NCBI RefSeq assembly: GCF_017795745.1
Contig: NZ_CP059067.1
Coordinates: forward strand, 3,224,001-3,288,000
Source: Rhizobacter sp. AJA081-3
Lineage (GTDB): Bacteria > Pseudomonadota > Gammaproteobacteria > Burkholderiales > Burkholderiaceae_C
Direction: 5' to 3'
DNA length: 64,000 nucleotides
Numbering within the stretch: position 1 is the stretch's first letter; every line of letters begins with the position of its first letter. Made by a program: the position numbers and the translations under genes. Positions 41,863 through 55,342 of the stretch are shown in pieces. The notes under the pieces were generated by a model. That model ran no database searches. It was not told the origin of the DNA and saw nothing but the letters and a program-made list of their open reading frames with translations.

Positions 41863-44800
41863 ATGCCTGCAGTACCCGCTTCGGACCAGCCCGCCCCGCG
41901 CAGCGGTCGCTGGCTGCCGTTGCTGGTGTTGCTCATCGGCCTGGCGCTGACCGCCGCGTTCGCCGCCTGGTCGTGGCAGCGCGAACGCAGCGAGGAACTG
42001 GCGCGCTTCGATCGCCGTGTCGACCGCTTCGCGCAGATGCTGGGCAGCCGGGTGCAGTCGTACATCGACACGCTGCCGGGGCTGCGCGTGTTCGACGCCT
42101 CCAACGCCAACCTGTCGGATGCGGCCTTCTCGCAGTACGTCGAGGCGATCTCGCTGCAGCGGCGGTTCCCCGGCCTGGCGCTGACCTTCGTCGCCGAACG
42201 CCTGCGCGGCGACGAACTGGCCGGCTTCGTGCGCTCGGTGCGCGAGGACCGCAGCCGCCGGGCCGACGGCCACCCCGGCTTCGACGTGCGCCCGCCGGGC
42301 CAGCGCGCGCAGCACATGGTCATCCGCCATGTCCAGCCGGCCGACGACGGCGCCTTCGGCTACGACCTCTACGACCCCACGCAGAGCTACCGCGCCGATG
42401 TCGATGCCGCATTGCGCGACGGCGGCTATGTGGCCACCGGCCCGATCCTGCTGGCTCGCGACCGCTTCGGGCCGAAGTCTCCCGAGCGGACCAGCGTGGT
42501 GATCCGCGCCGCCACCTACCGCACGGTGCTGGTGCCGGACAGTGCGCAGGAGCGGGAGCGCCTGGCCGAAGGCGTGGTGGGCATCGCCTTCCGCACTGCC
42601 GAGCTGGTGCGCAGCGCCATCCCGCCCGGGCTGGAAGGCTACCTCCACTTGCACATCGACGACCAGCGCGCCATCGTTGCGGGCCAGCCCGCCGAGGTGT
42701 TCGACAGTACCTGGCTGGATCCGCAGGCCAGGGCCTCTTCCGCGGGCCCGCAACGGCGCCTGAGCCTGAACGTGGCCGACCGCCAGTGGGAGATCGTGGT
42801 CAGCCTGCGCGAGGGCGCGGTGCCGCACACGCCTGACGCGTCCAATGCCATGGCCCTGCTGCTGGGCGTGCTGCTGTCCGCCTCGCTGGCGGCGATGACA
42901 CGAACGCTGGTGCAGGCCGCCGCGAACGAGGCGCGCAAGGTGCACGAAGCCACCGAGCAGTTGCAGGCCGAGAAGCGCAGCGTCGAGCAGAGCGAGCGGC
43001 GCTACCGCATGCTGTTCGAGAACAGCCTGGACGCGGTGCTGCGCACGCGGCCGGACGGCAGCGTGCTGGCCGCCAACCCGGCAGCCTGCGCGCTGTTCGG
43101 CCACAGCGAGGCAGAACTGATGAAGCTCGGCCGCGACGGGCTGATCGACCCGGCCGACTCACGCGTCGCTGAACTGCTGGACCAGCGCGAGCGCACCGGG
43201 CGCGCGCAAGGCCAGGTGCGCATGCTGCGCGCCGACGGCCGCCACTTCGAAGCCGAGGTGTCGGCCAACGCCTACGTCGACGTGGACGGCCAGTCGACCA
43301 ACAGCCTGATCGTGCGCGACGTCACCGAACGAGAGCGCACCGCGGCGCGCCAGGCCCAGCTCACGGCCATCCTCGACGCCACGCCCGACTTCGTCGGCTC
43401 GGCAGACCCGCAAGGCCGCCTGAACTTCCTGAACCGCGCGGCGCGCCGCATGCTCGGGATCGCCGAGACCGATGCGTTGCCGGAACTCGACTTCGCGTAT
43501 TGCCACCCCGCTTGGGCTGCACAGACCATCGTCGACGTCGGCGTGCCGGCCGCGCTGAGAAGCGGCGTGTGGGCCGGGCAGACGGCGATTGCCTGCGCCG
43601 ACGGTCGCGAGCTGCCGGTCTCGCAGGTGATCATCTGCCTGCGCGATGCGCAGGGCCGCATCACCAGCCTGGCCACCGTGGCCCGCGACCTCAGCGACCT
43701 GCACGCCGCGCTGGCGCAGCAGCATGCGCTCGAGGCGCGCCTGCTCGAGGCGCAGAAGATGGAGTCGATCGGCACGCTCGCCGGCGGCGTGGCGCACGAC
43801 TTCAACAACGTGCTCGCGGCGATCCTCGGCAACCTGAGCATCGCCCGCGACGACCTGGGCACCGCGCACCCGGTGCAGCAGCACCTGGCGATGGTGCAGC
43901 AGGCCGCCACGCGGGCGCGTTCGCTGGTCCAGCAGATCCTCGCGTTCAGCCGCCGGCTGCCTCAGGAGCGCATGGTGCAGCCGCTGGCACCGCTGGTGTC
44001 GGAGGCGCTGGCACTGCTGCGCGCCACCCTGCCCGCCTCGGTTCAGCTCGAGGCCCACCTGTCGGAGCAGCCACTGGCGGCCGAGGTGGATGCCGGCCAG
44101 GTGCAGCAGGTGGTGCTGAACCTGTGCAACAACGCCTGGCAGGCGCTGCCAGGGCAGATCGGGCGGATCGGTGTGCACCTGGATGCCGTCTCGATCGCCG
44201 CCGGCGACGAGGCAGCCGGCTCAACACCGCCAGGCCGGTACGCGAGGCTGAGCGTGGTCGACGACGGCAGCGGCATGGACGAGGCCACACGAGCGCGCAT
44301 CTTCGAACCCTTCTTCACCACCAAGCCGGTGGGCCAGGGCACGGGCCTGGGGCTGGCCGTCGTGCATGGCATCGTGGCCGCCAGCGGCGGCAGCATCGCG
44401 GTGCACAGCAGGCGCGGGCTGGGCACGCGCATCGACGTGCACCTGCCGCTGCGCGACTCAGCCGGCAGCGCTCCCGTTGCGGCGACAGGCACCGACGCTG
44501 CACAGCGCGGCCGGGGTGAGCACGTGCTGCTCGCCGACGACGACGACGTGGTCGGGCTGACGCTGCAGGCGCTGCTCGAGCGTGCGGGCTACCGCGTCAC
44601 GCGCGTGGACAGCGGCATCGCGGCGATCGACACGGTGAGTCGGGCACCGAGGGGCCACGACCTGGTGGTGACCGACTTCAACATGCCCGGCCTGTCGGGG
44701 CTGAGCGTGGCGGAGCAACTGGCCGAGATCGCTCCCGGCCTGCCGGTGATCATCACCTCGGGCTATGTGACCGAGGAGCTGCTGGAGCGCGCGCGCGAAC

Positions 44801-44922
44801 TGGGCGTTCGGGCGGTGCTGCTCAAGGAGCACAGCCTGGAAAGGCTGACCCGCGCGGTGCATGAATCGCTGGCCGCCACCTCGGCCGACGGCGACCCGCC
44901 GGCGGGCATCAGCCGGGCGTGA
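41863..44922 (+). CDS. Hybrid sensor histidine kinase with CHASE, two PAS, and receiver domains
   Basis: The 1019-residue protein has a membrane helix (17-37), a periplasmic CHASE domain (about 60-315), a second helix (about 329-350), two PAS domains (about 380-490 and 498-610), a HisKA domain with phosphoacceptor His645 (GGVAHDFNN), an HATPase with '[10 protein letters not shown]', DDGSGM and GTGLGL, and a C-terminal receiver with Asp938 (VVTDFNMPG) and Lys988. The ligand is unknown. The receiver may be a phosphate sink, as no response regulator adjoins. Its end overlaps the convergent ankyrin gene. Confidence 0.92.
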   Translation: MPAVPASDQPAPRSGRWLPLLVLLIGLALTAAFAAWSWQRERSEELARFDRRVDRFAQMLGSRVQSYIDTLPGLRVFDASNANLSDAAFSQYVEAISLQRRFPGLALTFVAERLRGDELAGFVRSVREDRSRRADGHPGFDVRPPGQRAQHMVIRHVQPADDGAFGYDLYDPTQSYRADVDAALRDGGYVATGPILLARDRFGPKSPERTSVVIRAATYRTVLVPDSAQERERLAEGVVGIAFRTAELVRSAIPPGLEGYLHLHIDDQRAIVAGQPAEVFDSTWLDPQARASSAGPQRRLSLNVADRQWEIVVSLREGAVPHTPDASNAMALLLGVLLSASLAAMTRTLVQAAANEARKVHEATEQLQAEKRSVEQSERRYRMLFENSLDAVLRTRPDGSVLAANPAACALFGHSEAELMKLGRDGLIDPADSRVAELLDQRERTGRAQGQVRMLRADGRHFEAEVSANAYVDVDGQSTNSLIVRDVTERERTAARQAQLTAILDATPDFVGSADPQGRLNFLNRAARRMLGIAETDALPELDFAYCHPAWAAQTIVDVGVPAALRSGVWAGQTAIACADGRELPVSQVIICLRDAQGRITSLATVARDLSDLHAALAQQHALEARLLEAQKMESIGTLAGGVAHDFNNVLAAILGNLSIARDDLGTAHPVQQHLAMVQQAATRARSLVQQILAFSRRLPQERMVQPLAPLVSEALALLRATLPASVQLEAHLSEQPLAAEVDAGQVQQVVLNLCNNAWQALPGQIGRIGVHLDAVSIAAGDEAAGSTPPGRYARLSVVDDGSGMDEATRARIFEPFFTTKPVGQGTGLGLAVVHGIVAASGGSIAVHSRRGLGTRIDVHLPLRDSAGSAPVAATGTDAAQRGRGEHVLLADDDDVVGLTLQALLERAGYRVTRVDSGIAAIDTVSRAPRGHDLVVTDFNMPGLSGLSVAEQLAEIAPGLPVIITSGYVTEELLERARELGVRAVLLKEHSLERLTRAVHESLAATSADGDPPAGISRA

Positions 44923-45574
44923 CCGGCCGGCGCGGGGCGCGCCGCAGGATCTCGGCGATGGCGCGCTGGCCACGCCGCTCGGCATGCACCAGCGGCGTCA
45001 CGCCCTGTGCGTCGGCCAGGTTCACGTCGGCGCCATGCTGCACCAGCAGGCCGACGATCGCGGTGTGCGCCGTGCCGCCATCGCCCAGGATCACCGCCTC
45101 GAGCAGCGCCGTCCAGCCCAGCCGGTTGACGTGGTCGACGTCGATGCGCGTGCCCAGCAGTTCGCGCACCGTCTCCACGTGGCCGTGGTGCGCCGCCGGG
45201 ATCAGCGCCGTGCCGCCGAAGCGGTTGGTGCTGGCCAGGTCGGCGCCGGCGGCCAGCGTCAGGCGCAGGATCTGCAGCCGGCCCTCGGCGCCGGCGTAGA
45301 GGAAGGGCGAGTCCTGCTGATCGTCCTTCGCATTGACGTCGGCACCGCGCTCGATGAGCAGCCGCGCAGCGTCGACATGGTTGGCCCGCGTGGCCAGCAG
45401 CAGCGCGGTGCGCTGCCGACCATCGCGCGAATCGACCGGCGTGCCGGCATCGAGCAGCCGTTGCAGCAGCGTGATGTCGCCCGCCTCGGCTGCGGCGAGC
45501 AGCGCCGCAGGCTGGGCTTGCGCGATGCCCGTCACCGACCAGGCCGCGGCCGAGAGCAGCAGCCGGCGCTTCAT
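44909..45574 (-). CDS. Ankyrin repeat periplasmic protein
   Basis: The 221-residue protein has a signal peptide (about 1-21, ending AQAQ) and about five ankyrin repeats (e.g. 'TALLLATRANHVDAARLLIERGADVN', 'GTALIPAAHHGHVETVRELL'). Ankyrin stacks mediate protein binding. ATG overlaps the stop of the upstream membrane protein (ATGA), so the pair is coupled. Confidence 0.87.
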   Translation of the reverse strand: MKRRLLLSAAAWSVTGIAQAQPAALLAAAEAGDITLLQRLLDAGTPVDSRDGRQRTALLLATRANHVDAARLLIERGADVNAKDDQQDSPFLYAGAEGRLQILRLTLAAGADLASTNRFGGTALIPAAHHGHVETVRELLGTRIDVDHVNRLGWTALLEAVILGDGGTAHTAIVGLLVQHGADVNLADAQGVTPLVHAERRGQRAIAEILRRAPRRPVTPG

Positions 45575-46161
45575 GGCCTCTTGGCAGTCAGCGGCAGGCC
45601 GCGCAGTGCCAGCGCCACTTCGCCCACCTGCCAGATGGCGATGCGGTGCGTGGCGGCGAAAGGCCGCGCGGTGTCGGTCAGCTCGCCCAGGCCGATGTAC
45701 AGCGCATCGGCCCCACCCGCCGCCTCGCGCGCAGCCTGCAGCGGGCGCAACGCCTCCAGGCCGGTGCGCGCCGACTTCCAGCGCCGCGCACTGACCAGCA
45801 TCCGGCGGCCCTGGCGTTCGAGTTCGAAATCGACCGCGGCGCTGCCGCCCGGCCTGATGCTGTAGCCGTCGCGCCGGAAGGCGGCCTCCAGCAGCGCGGC
45901 GAACTCCGGCCAGGCCATGGCAGCGACGGCCTGCTGCGTCTGCAGCACCCGCGCGGCGCTGGGCAGGCGCCACTGGCGCGCCGCCGCGATGACCGCGATG
46001 ACGAGGAACGGGAAACCCGAGGTCGCCCCCACCACCTTGTAGTCCGTCGGCAGCAACGACATCGCCAGCAGTGCCAGCACCGCGGCGATCGCCAGGCTCA
46101 CCCACCACGGCGAACGCAGGAGCGTGGCGAACAGGGACTTCTCGGCCATCTTGAACTTCAA
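45571..46161 (-). CDS. Membrane-anchored Mrr-like (restriction endonuclease fold) protein
   Basis: The 196-residue protein has two N-terminal membrane helices (about 20-60) and a C-terminal Mrr-type domain (about 85-185). 'AVDFELERQGRRMLVSARRWK' keeps the Asp and basic W-K end, but the catalytic Gln-x-Lys reads Ser-Ala-Arg, so nuclease activity is doubtful. Translation is taken to begin with TTG 46161, which has AAGGAGG upstream at proper spacing. A membrane-bound Mrr-like protein coupled to an ankyrin protein is notable. Confidence 0.78.
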   Translation of the reverse strand: MKFKMAEKSLFATLLRSPWWVSLAIAAVLALLAMSLLPTDYKVVGATSGFPFLVIAVIAAARQWRLPSAARVLQTQQAVAAMAWPEFAALLEAAFRRDGYSIRPGGSAAVDFELERQGRRMLVSARRWKSARTGLEALRPLQAAREAAGGADALYIGLGELTDTARPFAATHRIAIWQVGEVALALRGLPLTAKRP

Positions 46162-46268
46162 GAACCCTCCTTCACCCGGCCCATGGCGGGCCGGCGCCGC
46201 AGTCTACGCGTCGCCCACCCCGGCGCCCGCGGGGCGACGACAATGGGGTCGCTGCGAAAGGGACTCCG

Positions 46269-46769
46269 ATGAAACCTTCGACGACGATCGCGCTGCTCTG
46301 CGCAGCGCTGGTGCAGATGGCGGCGCCGGCCGCGGCCGGCCCGGATGGGCGCGACCTGCATGCCTACTGGGACGGGCGCTGCAAGGATTGCCACGGCGAC
46401 TCTGCCGCGTTCGCGCGCAGCACGCTGCGCCTGGATCAGGGCCGGCTGGCCGGCAGGCACCACGGCGCCGACCTGCCCGTCTTTCTGCGCAACCACTATC
46501 TCGCCGACGAGCTGGTGGCACCGGTGACGGCGATGCTGGCGGCGCAGGTGGCCACCTCGCCGCAGTTCAAGGAACACTGCGCGGGCTGCCACGGCACAGC
46601 CGCCGACTTCGCGCGCAAGTCGCTGGTCTTGCGCGGCAGCGTGCTGACCGGCAAGGCCAGCGGCAAGCCGGTCGCCGACTACCTGGCCACGCACGGCGGC
46701 ATGCCGCCGGCGGAGATCCCGGCGATGGTGCAGACCCTGCAGCGCGTGCTTCAGGAGGTCGGCGGCTAG
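46269..46769 (+). CDS. Periplasmic diheme cytochrome c
   Basis: The 166-residue protein has a signal peptide (about 1-23) and two c-type heme motifs, CKDCH (38-42) and CAGCH (104-108), each followed by a helical segment and a Met-containing loop. It is probably a periplasmic electron carrier. The four-base end overlaps the convergent kinase-like gene. Confidence 0.9.
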   Translation: MKPSTTIALLCAALVQMAAPAAAGPDGRDLHAYWDGRCKDCHGDSAAFARSTLRLDQGRLAGRHHGADLPVFLRNHYLADELVAPVTAMLAAQVATSPQFKEHCAGCHGTAADFARKSLVLRGSVLTGKASGKPVADYLATHGGMPPAEIPAMVQTLQRVLQEVGG

Positions 46770-47809
46770 GCTGCCCCGGCCAGCGCCTCCAGCTCGTCGA
46801 CCACGCGAAGCACGCCCTGCGCCGACAGGTAGTGGTCGACGCGCTCGCGCACGTGCTCGACCAGCACCGCCTCGCTGCGCTCGCCCGACCAATCCTCGCC
46901 GTCGCCGCCAGCGCGGGCCGTTCCCGCCGACAGCACGCGCCACTTGGCGCACCAGGTGATGGACCACAGCCACATCGCGCTGCGCAGCGGTGCCAGCCAG
47001 CCGCGCCAGGCCTCGCCGCCGGCGCATCGCGCCAGCCAGCGTTGCTGGGCTGCCGCCACCTCGCCGTGCGACAGGGCGGCAGCGCTGGCGATGTCCCAGG
47101 TGGTCGAGGTGTAGAGCGTGGCATGGGCCAGGTCCAGCGGCGGCAGGCTGTAGCGCGCCTTCTCCAGGTCGACCAGCACGGCGCGGCCGTCGGCACGCAC
47201 GATGAAGTTGCCCGGGTGCGCGTCGAAGGCGATCAGCCGCTTCGGCGGCCTCGGTGCGCACGCACACAGCGTGGCCAAGGCGGCGCGCCGCTCGTCGATG
47301 GCACGTCGTGCGCGGACATCGAGCAAGGCCGCATCGAGAAAGACGGCCTGCGCTTCGATCTCGTCGCGCAACAGCGCGAGAGGATCCGGTGGATCGAGCA
47401 GCGGCGCGCGCCACGCGACCTCGGGCAGCGGCAGGGAGTGCATGGCCGCGAGCGCGTCGACGAGGGCCGGCAGGTCCAGCGGCAGCCGGGCCGTCCGGCC
47501 GACGATCTCCTCGACCAGCAGCGCGCCGCGCGGCAGGGCCGCGGAAGGCGGCAGCACACCATGCAGATGCGGGGCGTGGCCGCTGACGGCCGCGCTCGTG
47601 AAACACGCGGCCTGGTAGTCGAGGTTGGCTTGTGCGGGCAGGTCCATCTGGCTCTGCTTGGGCACGCGAGCCAGCACGCCGCTGCCGGCCAGGCGCAGGT
47701 GCGCATGGGCCAGGCCACTGTCGGGCAAGGGCTCGATCGCGGCATCGGCCCAGGGCGAGCGGGCCTCGCGAAGGGCACTGCGCAATGCGTCGACCAGCGT
47801 CACTCCCAT
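46766..47809 (-). CDS. Aminoglycoside phosphotransferase (APH) fold kinase-like protein
   Basis: The 347-residue protein has the APH-type catalytic loop as 'IAFDAHPGNFIV', where the usual His-Gly-Asp is Ala-Phe-Asp so that the catalytic Asp is kept, and the metal Asp in VLVDLEKA. These kinases phosphorylate small alcohols, choline or homoserine. It overlaps the upstream transferase gene by 10 bases. Confidence 0.8.
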   Translation of the reverse strand: MGVTLVDALRSALREARSPWADAAIEPLPDSGLAHAHLRLAGSGVLARVPKQSQMDLPAQANLDYQAACFTSAAVSGHAPHLHGVLPPSAALPRGALLVEEIVGRTARLPLDLPALVDALAAMHSLPLPEVAWRAPLLDPPDPLALLRDEIEAQAVFLDAALLDVRARRAIDERRAALATLCACAPRPPKRLIAFDAHPGNFIVRADGRAVLVDLEKARYSLPPLDLAHATLYTSTTWDIASAAALSHGEVAAAQQRWLARCAGGEAWRGWLAPLRSAMWLWSITWCAKWRVLSAGTARAGGDGEDWSGERSEAVLVEHVRERVDHYLSAQGVLRVVDELEALAGAA

Positions 47810-48423
47810 GCCGGGCCGCCCAGGTGAACGAGGTCGGCCGGTTCGTCGATGTCGTGCAGCGGTGCCAACTCGGCGTGGCGCAAGCCGGCCGCACGCAGCC
47901 GCTCGCGCGTGATCGACAGCACCTCCGGTGTGCTCCAGGGCATGGCCTCGAAGAGCGAGGGTTCCGCACGGCGCAGGCCGATCAGCGTATAGCCGCCGTC
48001 GAAGGCCGGGCAGAGCACGGCATCGTGATCGGCCAGCCGGTCGCGAGCCGCACGCAGGACCACGGCGTCCAGCGCCGGCGCATCGGTGCCGATCAGCACG
48101 GCGCGATCGTGTGTGGTCAGGGCGCGTTGCAGGGCACGGGCCATGCGCGCGCCGAGATCGCCCTCGCCTTGTTCGCTCAGCGTCACCCGCGTGTCGCTGG
48201 CGAGTTCGGTGAAGACGGCATGTCGCGCATCGGGAGCGCAACACAGTTCGACCGGTCCGATGCCCGCCGCCAGTGCCTGCGCGACCGCGTGGCGCAGCAA
48301 TCGTTGCGCGAGCTGCGCCGCGCCATCGGCACCGAGCGCCGGAATCAGGCGCGTCTTCGCATAGCCGGCCACCGGCGCCTTGGCCATCACGATCACGCGG
48401 CAGTCGGTGTTCAGCGGTACCAC
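47800..48423 (-). CDS. TIGR04282-family (rSAM/selenodomain-associated) glycosyltransferase 1
   Basis: The 207-residue protein has the CofC/GT-A-like start 'VIVMAKAPVAGYAKTRLIPALG', 'LIGTDAPAL' and 'FDGGYTLIGLRR'. The family is named from neighbouring rSAM and arsenosugar genes, but none is present here. It overlaps the next transferase by 13 bases. Confidence 0.87.
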   Translation of the reverse strand: MVPLNTDCRVIVMAKAPVAGYAKTRLIPALGADGAAQLAQRLLRHAVAQALAAGIGPVELCCAPDARHAVFTELASDTRVTLSEQGEGDLGARMARALQRALTTHDRAVLIGTDAPALDAVVLRAARDRLADHDAVLCPAFDGGYTLIGLRRAEPSLFEAMPWSTPEVLSITRERLRAAGLRHAELAPLHDIDEPADLVHLGGPAWE

Positions 48424-49088
48424 GGGGCCAGTCTATCGGCGCTCACGCCGAGCGCGTAGAGCAGGCGCAGGCGCCACATCAGCATGATGGTGCGCCACAC
48501 GCCGCGCTGCTCCCAGCGCCGGCCGGAGGTGATCACGCGTTCGTGCAGGCACACCGGCGCGTGCAGGCGCTTGAGCCGCGCGCTGAGCTCGATGTCTTCC
48601 ATCAGCGGCTGGTCGGGGAAGCCGCCGGCCGCCTCGAAGGCCGCGCGCGTCATGAACATCGCCTGGTCGCCGGTGGCGATGCCGGTCAGGCGCGAGCGCC
48701 CATTCATCATCGCGGCGACGACGCGCAGCATGCGCGAGCGGCCTTCGATCGCCACGTCGAAGCGGCCCCAGGCGAGCGGGGCGACGCCGAGCGCCTGCGC
48801 GATCAGCCGGTCGGCGCCCTCGGGCAGGCGCGTGTCGGCGTGCAGGAACAGCAGCGTCGGCGCGCGCGCCACGGCGGCGCCGGCGTTCATCTGCCGGGCG
48901 CGCCCGCGCGGGCCGTCGATCACGACGTCGGCGAGTCCCTGGGCGCGGGCCATGGTGGCGTCGCGGCTGCCGCCGTCGACGACGATCAGCTCGGCGCCGC
49001 GTGCGCGCAGCGGGGCCAGCGCTTCCAGCGTGGCGACGATGCCTGCGGCTTCGTCGAGCACCGGCACGACGATGCTCAGGCTCGTCAT
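48411..49088 (-). CDS. TIGR04283-family (rSAM/selenodomain-associated) glycosyltransferase 2
   Basis: The 225-residue family-2 glycosyltransferase has 'LSIVVPVLDEAAGI', 'IVVDGGSRD' (nucleotide site) and 'LLFLHADTRLPEG' (metal DxD variant), plus the C-terminal 'GVWRTIMLMWRLRLLYALG'. It probably forms a unit with the TIGR04282 gene. Its ATG overlaps the stop of the membrane protein gene. Confidence 0.88.
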   Translation of the reverse strand: MTSLSIVVPVLDEAAGIVATLEALAPLRARGAELIVVDGGSRDATMARAQGLADVVIDGPRGRARQMNAGAAVARAPTLLFLHADTRLPEGADRLIAQALGVAPLAWGRFDVAIEGRSRMLRVVAAMMNGRSRLTGIATGDQAMFMTRAAFEAAGGFPDQPLMEDIELSARLKRLHAPVCLHERVITSGRRWEQRGVWRTIMLMWRLRLLYALGVSADRLAPWYR

Positions 49089-49867
49089 GCCACGCTCGCG
49101 AGGCGGCGATGCTGCCAGGCATAGAGGCCGGCCGCCGTCACCAGCGCGGCGAGCCAGGCGGCGGCGTACGCCGTACCGGCGCCCCATGAAGACAGCCCCA
49201 GATAGAGCGTGACGAAGAAGGCACCGAAACCCGACAGCCCGCGCACGAAGCCGCGCAGCAGCGCCACCGTGGCCGCGCTGCCGTAACGCGGCAGCGTGAA
49301 GCAGGGCAACACGTTGCCGGTGATGGGCACGGCCAGCAGCAGGCCGCTGACCGCCGCCGGCACCACGCCGGCGCCGCGGATGATCAGCCAGGCGACAAAG
49401 ATCGCCGCGGCCACGCGGCAGGCGAGCTCCAGGTGCGGGATGTCCACGGCGCCGCGCGCGATCGGCAGTTGCGGCATCAGCGCGCCGCCGACCGCCAGCA
49501 CGGCCAGCGCGAGCACACAGGACAGTTCGGGCGGAAACGGCAGCAGCGGGAGCAGCGAGCCCAGGCCGAAGAAGGCCAGGTTGGCCAGCAGCAGCGACAC
49601 CGGCCAGGGCCAGCGCGTCGAGCTCCAGGCAAAGGCGATCAGGTGCGCCACCGTGGCCGGCAGGCACACCAGCGTCGCCAGCGCGATGGCGCGCACCTCG
49701 GCGACGCTGGCCTGCAGCAGCACGAAACCCATGATCGGCCCGGCGATCATCGGCATGCCGGCGAGCGTGCCGCCGATGCCATGGCCGAAGCGCCGCGCCA
49801 CCAGCGACGACAGCAGCGCCGATGCGGCCACCAGCGTCAGTTTCAGCAGCAGCGTCAGCGACAGCAT
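49085..49867 (-). CDS. Integral membrane protein
   Basis: The 260-residue protein has seven or eight predicted helices and 'RFGHGIGGTLAGMPMIAGPI' near the start, a pattern of proteins distantly related to the MFS/permease-like DUF families. It starts nine bases after the oxoprolinase and ends overlapping the glycosyltransferase start, so it links the two gene groups. Substrate unknown. Confidence 0.75.
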   Translation of the reverse strand: MLSLTLLLKLTLVAASALLSSLVARRFGHGIGGTLAGMPMIAGPIMGFVLLQASVAEVRAIALATLVCLPATVAHLIAFAWSSTRWPWPVSLLLANLAFFGLGSLLPLLPFPPELSCVLALAVLAVGGALMPQLPIARGAVDIPHLELACRVAAAIFVAWLIIRGAGVVPAAVSGLLLAVPITGNVLPCFTLPRYGSAATVALLRGFVRGLSGFGAFFVTLYLGLSSWGAGTAYAAAWLAALVTAAGLYAWQHRRLASVA

Positions 49868-49876
49868 GCGAGCCGG

Positions 49877-53494
<3,618 letters not shown>

Positions 53495-53531
53495 GTCGTT
53501 GGGAAGAATGGTACGGGAACGTCCCACCGCG

Positions 53532-54830
53532 CTACATGCGCGAGGGCATCCAGGTGGCGATGCCGGGCACGAACCACAGCAGCAGCACGAAGGCCAGCAT
53601 CAGCCAGAACAGCGGCATGGCCTTGGCGGCGATCCAGGTGATGTCGCGCCGCGTCAGGCCCTGCAGCACGAACAGGTTGAAGCCCACCGGCGGCGTGATC
53701 TGCGCCAGCTCGACCACCAGCACGACGAAGATGCCGAACCAGATCAGGTCGAAGCCGGCCTTCTGCACCGTGGGCAGCAGCACCGCCATGGTCAGCACGA
53801 CCATCGAGATGCCGTCGAGGAAGCAGCCGAGCACGATGAAGAACACCACCAGCATCAGCATCAGCGCGAAGGGGCTGAGCTGGAGGCCGCCGATGAACTC
53901 GGCCAGGTGCCGCGGCAGGCCGATGAAGCCCATCGCGAGCGTGAGGAAGGCCGCGCCGGCAAGGATCAGTCCGATCATGCAATACACGCGGGTGGCCGAC
54001 GCCAGGCCTTCGCTGAGCGCCTTCCAGCTCATCGACCCTTCGATGGCAGCCAGCAGCAGCGAGCCGCCCACGCCCAGCGCCGCCGCCTCGGTGGCAGTGG
54101 CCACGCCGGTGTAGATGGAGCCGAGCACCAGCACGATCAGCGTGACCACCGGGATCAGGTGGCGCGAGGCGGCGAGCTTCTGCGCGAACGAGGTCGGCGG
54201 GTCGGCCGGCGGCACCTGCTCGGGGTGGCGCAGCGCCCACACGACGATGTAGCCCATGAACACCAGCGCGAGCAGGATGCCCGGCAGCACGCCGGCCATG
54301 AACAGCTTGGCGATCGACACGTTGGCCGCCACGCCGTAGACGATCATGATGATCGACGGCGGGATCAGCAGGCCCAGCGTGCCGGCGCCGGCCAGCGTGC
54401 CCACCGCCATGTCGTCGGGGTAGCCGCGCCGCTTCAGCTCGGGCAGGGTGATCTTGCCGATGGTGGCGCAGGTGGCGGCGCTGGATCCCGACACGGCCGC
54501 GAAGATGGCGCAGCCGATCACGTTGGTGTGCAGCAGGCGGCCGGGCAGGCGGCCGATCCACGGCGCCAGGCCGCGGAACATGTCTTCCGACAGCTTGGTG
54601 CGGAACAGGATCTCGCCCATCCACAGGAACAGCGGCAGCGCGGTCAGCGTCCAGCTCGAGGTGGAGCCCCAGATCGTGAGCATCATGCTGTCGCCCACCG
54701 GGCGCTGCGTGAACAGCTCCATCGCCAGCACCGCGACGCCGAGCAGCGACAGGCCGATCCACAGCCCCGAGCCGAGCACGGCCAGCAGCATCACGATCAG
54801 GAAGCCGGTGATCAGCAGGTCATTCGACAT
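53532..54830 (-). CDS. TRAP transporter large permease (DctM family), copy 1
   Basis: The 432-residue membrane protein has about 12 helices and the family motifs '[19 protein letters not shown]' and '[14 protein letters not shown]'. It is clearly paralogous to the copy at 61541, sharing long identical stretches. It forms the membrane core of the transporter with the small permease, whose gene it overlaps by 11 bases. Confidence 0.93.
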   Translation of the reverse strand: MSNDLLITGFLIVMLLAVLGSGLWIGLSLLGVAVLAMELFTQRPVGDSMMLTIWGSTSSWTLTALPLFLWMGEILFRTKLSEDMFRGLAPWIGRLPGRLLHTNVIGCAIFAAVSGSSAATCATIGKITLPELKRRGYPDDMAVGTLAGAGTLGLLIPPSIIMIVYGVAANVSIAKLFMAGVLPGILLALVFMGYIVVWALRHPEQVPPADPPTSFAQKLAASRHLIPVVTLIVLVLGSIYTGVATATEAAALGVGGSLLLAAIEGSMSWKALSEGLASATRVYCMIGLILAGAAFLTLAMGFIGLPRHLAEFIGGLQLSPFALMLMLVVFFIVLGCFLDGISMVVLTMAVLLPTVQKAGFDLIWFGIFVVLVVELAQITPPVGFNLFVLQGLTRRDITWIAAKAMPLFWLMLAFVLLLWFVPGIATWMPSRM

Positions 54831-55332
54831 GGCTGGCCTCCGGGCCGACACGCTGGAAGTAGGCTGCACCCGCCCAGCGCGAGACGATCGCTTCGGCCAG
54901 CGACAGCGCGAAACCTGCGCAGCCCAGCGCCATAGCGATCTGCGGGATCCACAGCGGCGTGGCATCGGCCGAGGGCGAGACGTCGTGCATGCCGTGCGAC
55001 ACCCACACCAGCCGCACCGCGTAAATCGCCATGTAGACCGCCAACGCGAAGCCCGCCAGCAGCGACCACCACTCCAGCGCCGCGCGGGAGCGCGGCCCGA
55101 GGCGATCCATCAGCAGCGTGACACGGATGTGCTCCTGGCGGCGCAGCGTCTGCGGCAGCGCGAGGAACAGCGCCGCGGCGATGGCGTAACCCGCGTACGC
55201 ATCCAGTCCCGGAAGATCCCACGCGGCCAGCCGGGCGATCACGCCCAGCGCGACGGTGACGAAGGCCGCGACCATCGCCAGCGCGGCCAGCACGGCGAGC
55301 CATCGATCGAAGGCAGCGACGAAGCGGTGCAT
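54820..55332 (-). CDS. TRAP transporter small permease (DctQ family), copy 1
   Basis: The 170-residue protein has four predicted helices and 'RLAAWDLPGLDAYAGYAIAAALFLALPQTLRRQEHIRV', the pattern of small TRAP subunits that hold the large permease and the binding protein. It starts 10 bases after the DctP gene. Confidence 0.9.
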   Translation of the reverse strand: MHRFVAAFDRWLAVLAALAMVAAFVTVALGVIARLAAWDLPGLDAYAGYAIAAALFLALPQTLRRQEHIRVTLLMDRLGPRSRAALEWWSLLAGFALAVYMAIYAVRLVWVSHGMHDVSPSADATPLWIPQIAMALGCAGFALSLAEAIVSRWAGAAYFQRVGPEASHVE

Positions 55333-55342
55333 GGCGCGCCGA

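Noticed and set aside
47800-49088. Arsenosugar synthesis locus
   Set aside because: The transferases belong to families seen there, but ArsM and the rSAM enzyme are absent.
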